Assembly (NCBI GenBank): GCA_029264635.1 | Contig: JARIAA010000119.1 | Location: forward strand, 1-23,763 | Source: Psychrobacter sp. | Lineage (GTDB): Bacteria; Pseudomonadota; Gammaproteobacteria; Pseudomonadales; Moraxellaceae | DNA length: 23,763 nt | Direction: 5' to 3' | Shown here: positions 16,652-23,753 of the stretch, piece after piece | Layout of the letters: every line of letters begins with the position of its first letter | How positions within the stretch are numbered: the stretch's first letter is position 1 | Notes under the pieces: generated by a model | Databases searched by the model: none | What the model was told of the DNA's origin: nothing | The model's input: the letters and a program-made list of their open reading frames with translations, nothing else | Translations under genes and position numbers: made by a program

Positions 16652-17305
16652 ATGTCAAAAAGACTCTCGAAAACAGCGGTTCAGCAAAAGTTTGGGCGAA
16701 ACGCTTCTTTAGCGCCTAATCCTAACGCTGAAGAGCCCACTATTGCTAAACCAACGGCACGAGTCGCCGCTATTATTTATGATGGCATGTTAATCTTGGC
16801 ATTGTTATTCTTAGTAGGGACAGTGTTGACGGTCATAGGAACGCTACTAACCATGGAGACAGGAACACAGTCACAAGAAGCTCGGTCGCTGCCGACATGG
16901 TATCAAAACGTCATTATGACCCCCTCTTTCATTTTAACCTTAGTAGGATTTTACGGTTTGTTTTGGCGCCGTGGTGGTCAAACGCTGGGGATGCAAACGT
17001 GGCGACTCAAGACTGTCAACAATAGCGGTCATCTGCTAAATTGGGGTCAATCGTTTAAACGTATTCTAGCCGCTTGCTTAATGCCGCTCATCTTTGGCGT
17101 TATCGGAGGTTTGATTGGCGGTTCACGCGCTGTGATATTGACCAGTGCTTTTTTAGGATTGATCTTTAATTATGTGTTTTGTTTATTCAACCGTCGTGGC
17201 CTTGCTGTACAAGATATGTTATCCAATACTATTACGTTAAAGATGCCAAAAGCAGAGAATGAAGGGCTATGGCGGGTTATTAGAAACCGTAAGAAGAGCA
17301 AATAG
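16652..17305 (+). CDS. RDD family membrane protein
   Basis: In this 217-residue protein, the RDD domain starts at about residue 35 (PTARVAAIIYDG, with Arg37 and Asp44) and includes GGQTLGMQTWRLK (108-120) and NRRGLAVQDMLSNT (180-193, Asp188). Hydrophobic segments lie at about 40-66, 90-105 and 137-180. The 34-residue polar N-terminus is cytoplasmic by expectation. RDD proteins have no single known role; some are linked to Na+/H+ antiport or to membrane proteases. The start is ATG 16652; an upstream TTG at 16634 is less likely. A TACAAT box lies about 35 bases before the start. It is convergent with the exchanger gene. Confidence 0.85.
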   Translation: MSKRLSKTAVQQKFGRNASLAPNPNAEEPTIAKPTARVAAIIYDGMLILALLFLVGTVLTVIGTLLTMETGTQSQEARSLPTWYQNVIMTPSFILTLVGFYGLFWRRGGQTLGMQTWRLKTVNNSGHLLNWGQSFKRILAACLMPLIFGVIGGLIGGSRAVILTSAFLGLIFNYVFCLFNRRGLAVQDMLSNTITLKMPKAENEGLWRVIRNRKKSK

Positions 17306-17351
17306 CAAGTCATGTTGATTTGTATTATCTACTAAGTTAAATTTGAATAAG

Positions 17352-17411
17352 TTGCACGTTAAGACGTCGCATGTTAATACTTTGCACGTCAAACAGTTAC
17401 ATGCTAACCGT
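17352..17411. repeat. Degenerate 30-bp tandem repeat at the RDD/exchanger junction
   Basis: Two adjacent 30-base units both begin TTGCACGT and share CATG(T/C)TAA further in; about 20 of 30 positions agree. The second unit runs over the stop codon of the exchanger gene. Confidence 0.55.
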
Positions 17412-18404
17412 TTTTATTAACCAAAAAGTATAGCCTACGAAGGACAGCACTAAAGTAGCGCCTGATAAGCGGCCAAATTGACGCTTAGTGGTAAAGGCAA
17501 AGACACATAGAGCAAATAATAATAGCGTCAATAGCCCCATTGTCAATACGTCACGCGATAAAATGATAGGGTTGGCAGTAATTGGTGCAATAAGTGCTGC
17601 TAAGCCCACGACTCCTAGGGTATTAAAGATATTAGAGCCAATAATATTACCCAGCGCCATATCATGCTCACCTTTACGAGCCGCTGACAAGCTTGCCACC
17701 AATTCTGGCAACGATGTCCCAACGGCAACAACTGTTAAGCCAATAATGAGCTCACTCAAACCCCAAAACGTTGCAAGCTCGACCGCGCCCCAAACAATAG
17801 CGCGTGAGCTTAATACTAGCATCAGTAGACCGATAAACAATCCACCCAAGCCACGTGCTAAGGTTGGTTCTATATAGCCTGAGTCTTTGCTACCTGCCAG
17901 ACTACTGCTCAAGTTGCCCTCATCTTTGTACTCCTGCTCATATTCTATACTGCCCTTGCGTAGGCTCAGCACAATTTGAAAACCTAATACGAGCACTAGT
18001 AACACTATCAATACGATACCGTCAGTATAACTCAGCATTCCATCACGTAGCTGCCATGCTGATACAGCCGTTACCAGTAATAGTAATGGCATATCACGTT
18101 TAATAATGCTTTTACGGATAATAATTGGGCTTATTAGTACCGTTGCGCCTAGTACCAGCGCAATATTGATAATGTTGGAGCCATAAGCATTACCTAGTGC
18201 CAACTCAGGACTGCCTTGTAGTGCTGCTAATACTGACACTACCATCTCAGGTGCTGACGTTCCTAAACCTAATATTAACACTCCTATTAAAAAGCTTGGC
18301 ACTCCTAACTTTTTTGCTAATATGGTTGCTCCATCGATAAAGACATCAGCACTCCAAACTAAAATTGCTAGACCGATCAGTATTGCAATGACTGCTAACC
18401 ACAT
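17397..18404 (-). CDS. Calcium/sodium antiporter (CaxA/YrbG family)
   Basis: This 335-residue inner-membrane exchanger of the Ca2+/cation antiporter superfamily has the two inverted alpha-repeats. Repeat one has GLGTSAPEM (46-54) and GNAYGSNI (71-78). Repeat two has GTSLPELVAS (229-238) and GNIIGSNIFN (252-261). The acidic residues in GTSxPE are the ion-binding glutamates. About ten hydrophobic segments are visible, split by a charged cytoplasmic loop at about 149-182. Family members resemble YrbG and K+-dependent Na+/Ca2+ exchangers, exporting Ca2+ against Na+ (or H+). The start ATG is used as given; the leader upstream is short. It is convergent with the RDD gene. Confidence 0.92.
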   Translation of the reverse strand: MWLAVIAILIGLAILVWSADVFIDGATILAKKLGVPSFLIGVLILGLGTSAPEMVVSVLAALQGSPELALGNAYGSNIINIALVLGATVLISPIIIRKSIIKRDMPLLLLVTAVSAWQLRDGMLSYTDGIVLIVLLVLVLGFQIVLSLRKGSIEYEQEYKDEGNLSSSLAGSKDSGYIEPTLARGLGGLFIGLLMLVLSSRAIVWGAVELATFWGLSELIIGLTVVAVGTSLPELVASLSAARKGEHDMALGNIIGSNIFNTLGVVGLAALIAPITANPIILSRDVLTMGLLTLLLFALCVFAFTTKRQFGRLSGATLVLSFVGYTFWLIKTVSM

Positions 18405-18466
18405 GAGTGTAGTTTCCTATCAAAAATTGAGTTAATCTTTCCGTTAAAAAACATAATCAACTGACA

Positions 18467-18502
18467 TAAAAAAAGCCGAACCCTCAGTTAGGTTCAGCTT
18501 TT
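18467..18502 (-). terminator. Rho-independent terminator after panD
   Basis: On the minus strand AAAAGCTGAACC and GGTTCGGCTTTT pair with one mismatch around an 8-base loop and end in T7. It lies about 140 bases after the panD stop and about 60 bases before the exchanger start, so it separates the two units. Confidence 0.85.
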
Positions 18503-18642
18503 ATATTATCATAGGTTATGTTTTGTAATAAAAAAAACTTGATTAAATAGTTGTTTAATTTAGTTTTATTTAACAGTAGTTAATCTCACCTTTCATCAGT
18601 ATCAATGATACGTCTTCATTTGCCTATTAGCCTGGTTGCTTA

Positions 18643-19023
18643 TCAAGCAACTTGTACCGGAATAATATTGGCGGTGTCCTTAACGGTATTATCTTCATTA
18701 CAATAAACTAGTTTTGGCTGATAGGTCTCGGCTTCCGCTTCATCAAAGTGAGCGTAAGCACAAATGATGACGATATCACCTAGGTCAGCCATATGAGCGG
18801 CCGCACCATTTAATGAGATAATGCCAGAGCCCGCTTCAGCCCGAATGGCGTAAGTGCGAAAGCGTTTGCCATTGGTGACATTGTAAATATCGATAGATTC
18901 GTTTTCACGTAGACCAGCAAGATCTAGCAAATCACCATCGATACCGCACGAGCCTTCATAGTGAAGCTCCGCATGCGTGACGCGGGCACGGTGCAATTTG
19001 CATTTAAGCATATTAAGTAGCAT
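18643..19023 (-). CDS. panD: Aspartate 1-decarboxylase proenzyme
   Basis: PanD makes beta-alanine from aspartate for pantothenate and CoA synthesis. It is a pyruvoyl enzyme made by self-cleavage of the proenzyme. With the start at ATG 19023 it has 126 residues, the family size, and opens MLLNMLKCKLHRARVTHAEL. The cleavage site is Gly24-Ser25 in EGSCGIDG, and the catalytic-site Lys9 and Tyr58 are present. An in-frame ATG nine bases further out (19032) was not used, because it abuts the AAGGA ribosome-binding site, which is well spaced for 19023. panB and panC are not nearby. It lies 150 bases downstream of pth on the same strand and has its own strong terminator. Confidence 0.96.
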   Translation of the reverse strand: MLLNMLKCKLHRARVTHAELHYEGSCGIDGDLLDLAGLRENESIDIYNVTNGKRFRTYAIRAEAGSGIISLNGAAAHMADLGDIVIICAYAHFDEAEAETYQPKLVYCNEDNTVKDTANIIPVQVA

Positions 19024-19173
19024 GAAGGGCATCCTTAGCGTAAAAAGTAATCAGTCAATGGGGGCGCATACGTTAGAATTAAAGTTCAAGGCCAGTTATA
19101 GAACATAAAAGTTAACCATGCATACCCATCTAACACCGTAAGCATTGCTGCTAAATAAACGGTATCATACCGC

Positions 19174-19755
19174 TCAGTCAGGCAGTTTAAAACCATTAAT
19201 TTGCGAACGCGCGCGTTCAATATCGCCATCTAATAATAAAGGTAGCGCCTCAAAAGCTGCTGTTAGCGCGCTATCGATAGCGATTTGCTCATCAGGTGAA
19301 GCTTTTGAAAGCACATGCCCGCTGACTTTAGATTTATGGCCTGGATGCCCAATACCGACACGCAGGCTATGAAAATCATTGCCAATATGCGGGGTGATAT
19401 CACGCAGGCCGTTATTACCACCATGACCACCATCGGTTTTGAGCTTGATACTACCAGCTGGAATATCTAGCTCATCATGTGCAATGAGCAACTCATTATT
19501 ATCGATACCATAAAAATTTACCATAGGAACGACGGACTCACCAGATTTATTCATAAAGGTAAGTGGCATGAGTAATCGCACATAATGACCATGAATTTGT
19601 CCACGTCCAGTCACGCCATGAAATTTTTTATCAGGGGTAAGGGGAATATTAAATTGCTGTGCTAAGTGATGGACGAACCAAAAACCAGCATTGTGGCGCG
19701 TAAACATATACTGCTGACCAGGATTGCCAAGACCGACGATAAGTTTTATGGACAT
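19174..19755 (-). CDS. pth: Peptidyl-tRNA hydrolase
   Basis: Pth cleaves peptidyl-tRNA dropped by ribosomes, freeing the tRNA. The 193 residues match the bacterial family. Visible active-site residues are Asn11 in GLGNPG, the catalytic His21 in TRHNAG, Met68-Asn69 in TFMNKSG, Asp94 in IAHDELD, and Asn115 in GGHGGNNGLRDI. It is the third gene of prs-rplY-pth, an arrangement conserved in many proteobacteria. Here a strong terminator stands between rplY and pth, so pth may be driven partly by its own promoter within 19756-19869, which I could not place. Confidence 0.97.
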   Translation of the reverse strand: MSIKLIVGLGNPGQQYMFTRHNAGFWFVHHLAQQFNIPLTPDKKFHGVTGRGQIHGHYVRLLMPLTFMNKSGESVVPMVNFYGIDNNELLIAHDELDIPAGSIKLKTDGGHGGNNGLRDITPHIGNDFHSLRVGIGHPGHKSKVSGHVLSKASPDEQIAIDSALTAAFEALPLLLDGDIERARSQINGFKLPD

Positions 19756-19869
19756 GACTATACTCTGCTTTGATGGAATAGATTATGAACAAGAGATCAA
19801 AAAAGAACTTTATGAGAAATTAAGACGCAAACATTGAACACTATTTTAACCTTTACAAATAGCACTTAC

Positions 19870-19906
19870 AAAAACAGCAGGAGATAGTTATCCCCTGCTG
19901 TTTTTT
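19870..19906. terminator. Strong bidirectional terminator between rplY and pth
   Basis: ACAGCAGG/CCTGCTGT, extended by A-T pairs outside and by GAT/ATC inside a 4-base loop, has T6 on the plus strand and T5 on the minus strand. It lies 70-106 bases after the rplY stop. Confidence 0.88.
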
Positions 19907-19975
19907 GTTACCAGTACAAAAGCTGACAACTACTTCTATCACGCATCAAAGCGTTTATAGAGCAAAGACTTTAAC

Positions 19976-20668
19976 TTACTCTTCGCCGTCTTTGTCTTCA
20001 TTATCGGCTTCTGCGCCTTGCTCAGTGGCAGGTACATCAGCGGCATCAACCTCATCTTCAACTTCTTCATCAACTTCTTCAAGCGTTGGTGGCAACATGT
20101 TAACGATCGTGCGATCGTGCGCATCTTCCATATCAAGATCAAAGATAATCACGCCCTCAGGTAATTTGATGTCTGATAGACGGAACAGATCACCAATCTC
20201 CATACCTGATACGTCAACTTCTAGGTATTCAGGTAGCTGTGATGGTAAGCAGACGATTTCGATGTCAGAAACTAGGGTAGATAAAATACCGCCAGCTTTA
20301 ATACCAGGCGCTTCTTCACGACCAGCAAAATGCACAGGAATGTTCATGTTGATTTTCTGACCTTTCACAATGCGCTGAAAGTCAGCATGCATTGGGAAAC
20401 CTTTAGCAGGATGACGCTGCAAGTCTTTGATAACGACTTGATGCGATTCGCCATCGACATTTAAAGTCAAGATATGCGAGAAGAATGCTTCAAATTCAAG
20501 TGATTTGACTAGCTCGTTGATCTTAATAGAGATAGCGGTTGGTTCTTCACCACCACCATAAATGATAGCAGGAACTAGATTCTGCTTACGTAGGCGGCGG
20601 CTCGCACCTTTACCTTGTTTTTCAGCAGAACGATCAACTGCGCTTAATTCAAAATGATTAATGCTCAT
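19976..20668 (-). CDS. rplY: 50S ribosomal protein L25/general stress protein Ctc
   Basis: L25 binds 5S rRNA in the large ribosomal subunit. This is the long (Ctc/TL5-type) form of 230 residues: an N-terminal L25 domain (ASRRLRKQNLVPAIIYGG at 22-39, KDLQRHPAKG at 81-90) and a C-terminal beta domain (PVHFAGREEAPG, EIVCLPSQLPEYLEVDVSG, MEIGDLFRLSDIKLPEG). It ends in a very acidic tail (197-230). The start was set at ATG 20668, where the protein opens MSINHFELSAVDR behind AGGA. An upstream in-frame start at 20731 is rejected because it would run through the terminator hairpin just before the gene. Expression is probably controlled by a leader with attenuator-like structure (see findings). Confidence 0.95.
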   Translation of the reverse strand: MSINHFELSAVDRSAEKQGKGASRRLRKQNLVPAIIYGGGEEPTAISIKINELVKSLEFEAFFSHILTLNVDGESHQVVIKDLQRHPAKGFPMHADFQRIVKGQKINMNIPVHFAGREEAPGIKAGGILSTLVSDIEIVCLPSQLPEYLEVDVSGMEIGDLFRLSDIKLPEGVIIFDLDMEDAHDRTIVNMLPPTLEEVDEEVEDEVDAADVPATEQGAEADNEDKDGEE

Positions 20669-20709
20669 GGATATAATCCTATAAAAAGAGTAATGAAGTG
20701 TCCGGTCAT

Positions 20710-20737
20710 AAAAAAGTGGATTTGCGACCAATCCACT
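20710..20737 (-). terminator. Leader terminator (candidate attenuator) just upstream of rplY
   Basis: On the minus strand AGTGGATT and AATCCACT form a perfect 8-bp stem with a 7-base loop and are followed directly by T6. Its 3' end is about 42 bases before the rplY ATG, leaving no room for a separate promoter behind it. Confidence 0.75.
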
Positions 20738-20880
20738 AATGCGTGATGACAGCTATACATACATAGAAGCCATAAAAAACAGCTACTAACTATAAGCTTC
20801 GCTATTCGCTAATGATAACCACTTGTAACGATATCAATCATCAAAGCAGTCATCATCTTGCCTGATCAGCACTTTTGAGA

Positions 20881-20944
20881 ATACTGACCGCGCCTAATAA
20901 CGCTAAATACAACAGATAATAAGCAAAAGGTCAGTATAGGCGCG
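20881..20944. repeat. Two interleaved perfect inverted repeats in the rplY leader
   Basis: ATACTGACC (20881-20889) pairs with GGTCAGTAT (20929-20937), and CGCGCCTA (20889-20896) pairs with TAGGCGCG (20937-20944). The order is A-B-A'-B', which permits a pseudoknot or two mutually exclusive stems. Confidence 0.85.
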
Positions 20945-20945
20945 C

Positions 20946-20975
20946 ATTATACGTGGTTTTGTAACAATAATAAAG
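20946..20975 (-). promoter_or_regulatory. Putative rplY promoter
   Basis: On the minus strand a perfect TATAAT (20946-20951) is followed by the GC discriminator GCGCGCC, as in stringently controlled ribosomal promoters. The -35 element is weak (TTATTA or TTTATT, 16-17 bases upstream). Confidence 0.55.
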
Positions 20976-20984
20976 GCTTAGGCA

Positions 20985-21024
20985 TAAATATAGCGCTAAG
21001 AGATCCCTCTTGGCGCTATACTTA
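20985..21024. other. Long hairpin downstream of prs
   Basis: TATAGCGCTAAGAG pairs with CTCTTGGCGCTATA over 14 bp (one T-G wobble) around the loop ATCC. Three more A-T pairs follow beyond one mismatch. Neither side has a good T tract (only TTTAT on the minus strand), so it is an atypical terminator or an mRNA 3'-end/processing structure. Confidence 0.8.
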
Positions 21025-21100
21025 CCAATCGATTTAGGCCAGCAATGCTGTCAGTAACCCAATAAATTATCCAGACAGTAGAATAACAAGCCCCTAGGTG

Positions 21101-22048
21101 CTAAGCATCAAACATGGCACTGATAGATTCTTCATTATTGATACGGCGTAAGCTTTCAGCAAGCATGGGTGCGATACTAACTTGACGAATTTTGCTACAA
21201 GCTTGTGCTGCAGGTGACAGTGGAATAGTATCCGTCACGACGATCTCATCAAGCGCTGATTCACTGATGTTTTTGAGCGCATTGCCTGAGAGGACAGGGT
21301 GGGTAATATAAGCTAATACGCGACGTGCGCCGCTCTCTTTTAGGGCTTCTGCTGCTTTGCACAAAGTGCCTGCCGTATCGACCATATCATCAACAATGAC
21401 GCAGTCACGGTCACGAACATCACCGATGATGTGCATCACTTGTGACTCATTGGCACGAGCGCGGCGCTTATCAATAATAGCTAGATCAGTATCACCCAAT
21501 TGCTTGGCCATGGCACGCGCGCGAACGACACCGCCCACATCAGGCGACACCACCATGATGTTGTCATAGTCTTGTTTTTTGAGGTCATTTAACAGAACTG
21601 GGGTTGCATAGATATTATCAACAGGAATATCAAAGAATCCTTGGATTTGATCTGAGTGCAAATCGACCGTCATGACGCGATCAATGCTTACGATATTGAG
21701 CATATCAGCGACGACTTTAGCCGAGATAGGTACGCGAGCTGAACGTGGGCGACGATCTTGACGAGCATAACCAAAGTAGGGCATCACTGCAGTAATACGG
21801 CCTGCACTTGAACGACGCAGCGCATCGGCCATCATCATAATTTCCATCAAGTTGTCATTGGTGGGTGCACAGGTAGGCTGCATAATAAACACATCTTTAC
21901 CGCGGACGTGTTCTTTGATTTCTATAGCGATTTCACCGTCAGAAAAGCGCGTAACGTCAGCTTTACCAAGAGGAATATGTAGGTGGTCGGCTACGGTTTT
22001 CGCAAGTTCAGGGTGGGCATTACCTGTAAAAATCGCCAAATAAGGCAT
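21101..22048 (-). CDS. prs: Ribose-phosphate pyrophosphokinase (PRPP synthetase)
   Basis: Prs makes PRPP from ribose-5-phosphate and ATP for nucleotide, histidine, tryptophan and NAD synthesis. The 315 residues are the class I length. Motifs are FSDGEI (35-40), the ATP-binding YFGYARQDRR (91-100), the divalent-cation site VDLHSDQIQGFF (128-139), VSPDVGG (167-173), the catalytic loop start DKRR (193-196), and the PRPP loop DCVIVDDMVDTAGT (215-228). TAGGA lies about ten bases before the ATG. It lies 104 bases downstream of the tRNA-Gln pair with no convincing terminator between, so co-transcription with the tRNA is likely. Confidence 0.98.
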   Translation of the reverse strand: MPYLAIFTGNAHPELAKTVADHLHIPLGKADVTRFSDGEIAIEIKEHVRGKDVFIMQPTCAPTNDNLMEIMMMADALRRSSAGRITAVMPYFGYARQDRRPRSARVPISAKVVADMLNIVSIDRVMTVDLHSDQIQGFFDIPVDNIYATPVLLNDLKKQDYDNIMVVSPDVGGVVRARAMAKQLGDTDLAIIDKRRARANESQVMHIIGDVRDRDCVIVDDMVDTAGTLCKAAEALKESGARRVLAYITHPVLSGNALKNISESALDEIVVTDTIPLSPAAQACSKIRQVSIAPMLAESLRRINNEESISAMFDA

Positions 22049-22152
22049 GACTGAAGTCCTATTAATTGACTCAAGCAGCGACCGCTAAGCAGTGTCTAAC
22101 TGCTCAAATAAAGAAAAGTGTGAGGAACGTTGGATACTCGTATTACAGAAAA

Positions 22153-22228
22153 TGGCAGGGGTAGCTGGACTCGAACCAACGGATGTCAGGATCAAAACCT
22201 GATGCCTTACCAACTTGGCTATACCCCT
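22153..22228 (-). tRNA. tRNA-Gln (anticodon TTG), copy 1
   Basis: The acceptor arm is AGGGGTA/TACCCCT. The anticodon stem TCAGG/CCTGA carries the loop TTTTGAT (anticodon TTG). The T stem is GTTGG/CCAGC with TTCGAGT, the discriminator is G and CCA is encoded. It is identical over 76 bases to the second copy. Confidence 0.97.
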
Positions 22229-22345
22229 GTAATGTTTAGGCTTACTAAGCATTGATTGCTAATATAACGATATAGAATATTAGCGTAATGCTACTACCTA
22301 AGAGACCGTCTAAAGAACGACGTTCCCTAACGGTGTTCGTTGCGA

Positions 22346-22375
22346 ACTATACCGAAATTGGGAGGGTGTTGTCAA
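22346..22375 (-). promoter_or_regulatory. Promoter of tRNA-Gln copy 1
   Basis: On the minus strand TTGACA (22370-22375) and TATAGT (22346-22351) are separated by 18 bases, between the two tRNA-Gln genes. The leader to the mature tRNA would be about 110 bases. It may also serve prs. Confidence 0.7.
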
Positions 22376-22446
22376 TTACTATAAGATAAGTCGCTATGAA
22401 TAACAGTAGTTATTATCGCTATAGATTGAACAATACACTTAAAAAA

Positions 22447-22522
22447 TGGCAGGGGTAGCTGGACTCGAACCAACGGATGTCAGGATCAAAACCTGATGCC
22501 TTACCAACTTGGCTATACCCCT
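22447..22522 (-). tRNA. tRNA-Gln (anticodon TTG), copy 2
   Basis: It has the same 76-base sequence and structure as copy 1: loop TTTTGAT, acceptor AGGGGTA/TACCCCT, encoded CCA. The two copies are separated by 218 bases, and the identity extends four A residues beyond the CCA end. Confidence 0.97.
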
Positions 22523-22535
22523 ATTGTGGCGACCT

Positions 22536-22563
22536 ATTATAAGTAAAATTTCAGATTTTGCAA
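22536..22563 (-). promoter_or_regulatory. Promoter of tRNA-Gln copy 2
   Basis: On the minus strand TTGCAA (22558-22563) and a perfect TATAAT (22536-22541) are separated by 16 bases, ending 14 bases before the tRNA. The start of transcription would lie only a few bases from the mature 5' end. Confidence 0.7.
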
Positions 22564-22799
22564 GTCATTTGCGCCTTTTTCTGGCTTTTATTCGAAACTA
22601 AATTATTTAGCCTAAAGGAGTTACCACTCTACCACTCATAAACACTGCAGGTTCCGTCAAACAAGCCGTATTCTCTAGGTCTTCAATGACATATTTACCT
22701 TTTTTAAAATTTATAAGATGGCTTGTATCTAAAAATAGTCTAACTAGGAAGTAAATATATGTCGAGTTGATAGTGGTTTGATTTACTTTAGAACTGACC

Positions 22800-23753
22800 T
22801 TACAAACTTCCAACCACATAACCCGTACAAGGCGCATCTGCAATCCATGTTTCCAACAGTGCCTTATCGGTAATACTTGCAGCCAACGGCAAAAATACCG
22901 CGCTACCAGACCCAGTCATGCGTGCTGCGCCCAGTGCTTGTGATTCTAAGCCTTGCAAATAACATAAGGCTTCTTCAACGGCAGGAGCAAGACTGGTAAC
23001 TACGGGTGTAAAGACATTTTGGTAAGGCGCAAGTAGATTTTGCATATAATCATTACACTGGCTTTTAATGGTTTCAATCGATAGCGACGCAATATCACGT
23101 TGTAATTCAGGATGTGCAAACAGTTTAGCGGTATTGACGTGTGCATCAGGCGTTAAAACTAAATAACGCTGATTGGGAAAGTCAATGGCGGTTAGCTCCT
23201 CGCCAATGCCCATGGCAATGGCGTCCTGCCCAAAGATAAATATCGGTACATCAGCACCAATTGTGGCAGCGATTTTTATCAGCGTATTTTGAGTAAAGTT
23301 AAATTGCCAAATCTCATTTAATGCTAATAGAGTAGTAGCGGCGTTAGAAGAACCGCCACCCAACCCAGCCCCCATGGGTAAGTGTTTGTCTAAGGTAATG
23401 CGAACTGGTGATAGATGCTTAGGTAGCTTAGTTGCTTGGATAGCAGACGCTAACAAGGCGCGTGCGGCTTTAAAGATGAGATTATCTTCTATGCTAGCAG
23501 TGACCGCGTCTGCGCCTGCTAATGTTAGTAGCTGATTACACAGCTTATTAGCATCGGACATATCCATTGTAATTGCTAGCGCTTCATCTGCTACCAAAAA
23601 ATGCAGATAATCACCCCAATCAAGCAAACGAAATACCGTCTGTAAATTATGATAGCCGTCTACACGTTTGCCAACAATATGTAAAAACAGATTGATCTTT
23701 GCAGGCGATAAACGGCTAATGACTGTATTAGAAGGCGTATTGTGTTGAGTCAT
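22800..23753 (-). CDS. ispE: 4-diphosphocytidyl-2-C-methyl-D-erythritol kinase
   Basis: IspE phosphorylates CDP-methylerythritol in the MEP pathway to isoprenoid precursors. The 317-residue GHMP kinase has the substrate-site opening PAKINLFLHIVGKRVDGYH (17-35; Lys19 catalytic), the ATP-binding GAGLGGGSSNAATTLLALN (128-146), GADVPIF with Asp168, and the C-terminal ARMTGSGSAVF. It is longer than the E. coli enzyme (283), mostly in the stretch about 70-115. The start codon lies ten bases inside the window, so the ribosome-binding site and the upstream gene (often lolB) are barely visible or absent. It heads the ispE-tRNA-Gln-prs-rplY-pth block. Confidence 0.96.
   Translation of the reverse strand: MTQHNTPSNTVISRLSPAKINLFLHIVGKRVDGYHNLQTVFRLLDWGDYLHFLVADEALAITMDMSDANKLCNQLLTLAGADAVTASIEDNLIFKAARALLASAIQATKLPKHLSPVRITLDKHLPMGAGLGGGSSNAATTLLALNEIWQFNFTQNTLIKIAATIGADVPIFIFGQDAIAMGIGEELTAIDFPNQRYLVLTPDAHVNTAKLFAHPELQRDIASLSIETIKSQCNDYMQNLLAPYQNVFTPVVTSLAPAVEEALCYLQGLESQALGAARMTGSGSAVFLPLAASITDKALLETWIADAPCTGYVVGSL

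Larger units (their letters stand above)
20738..21100 (-). other. Spacer and rplY leader region between prs and rplY
   Basis: There is no gene here. From the prs side it holds a long hairpin (20985-21024), a TATAAT promoter (20946-20951), interleaved inverted repeats (20881-20944), a T6 tract near 20772 behind weak AGCT/AGCT pairing, and then the leader terminator. The distance from the promoter to the rplY ATG is about 270 bases. Confidence 0.6.

Noticed and set aside
20669..20731. Upstream start for rplY giving 21 extra residues
   Set aside because: It would translate through the leader terminator and lacks a ribosome-binding site. The downstream ATG at 20668 matches the usual L25 N-terminus.
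22607..22843. A 78-residue minus-strand reading frame downstream of ispE
   Set aside because: It overlaps the ispE 3' end in another frame, has no ribosome-binding site, and its translation matches no family I recognise. The AT-rich spacer could give it by chance, although its C-terminal half looks oddly protein-like and might be a gene remnant.
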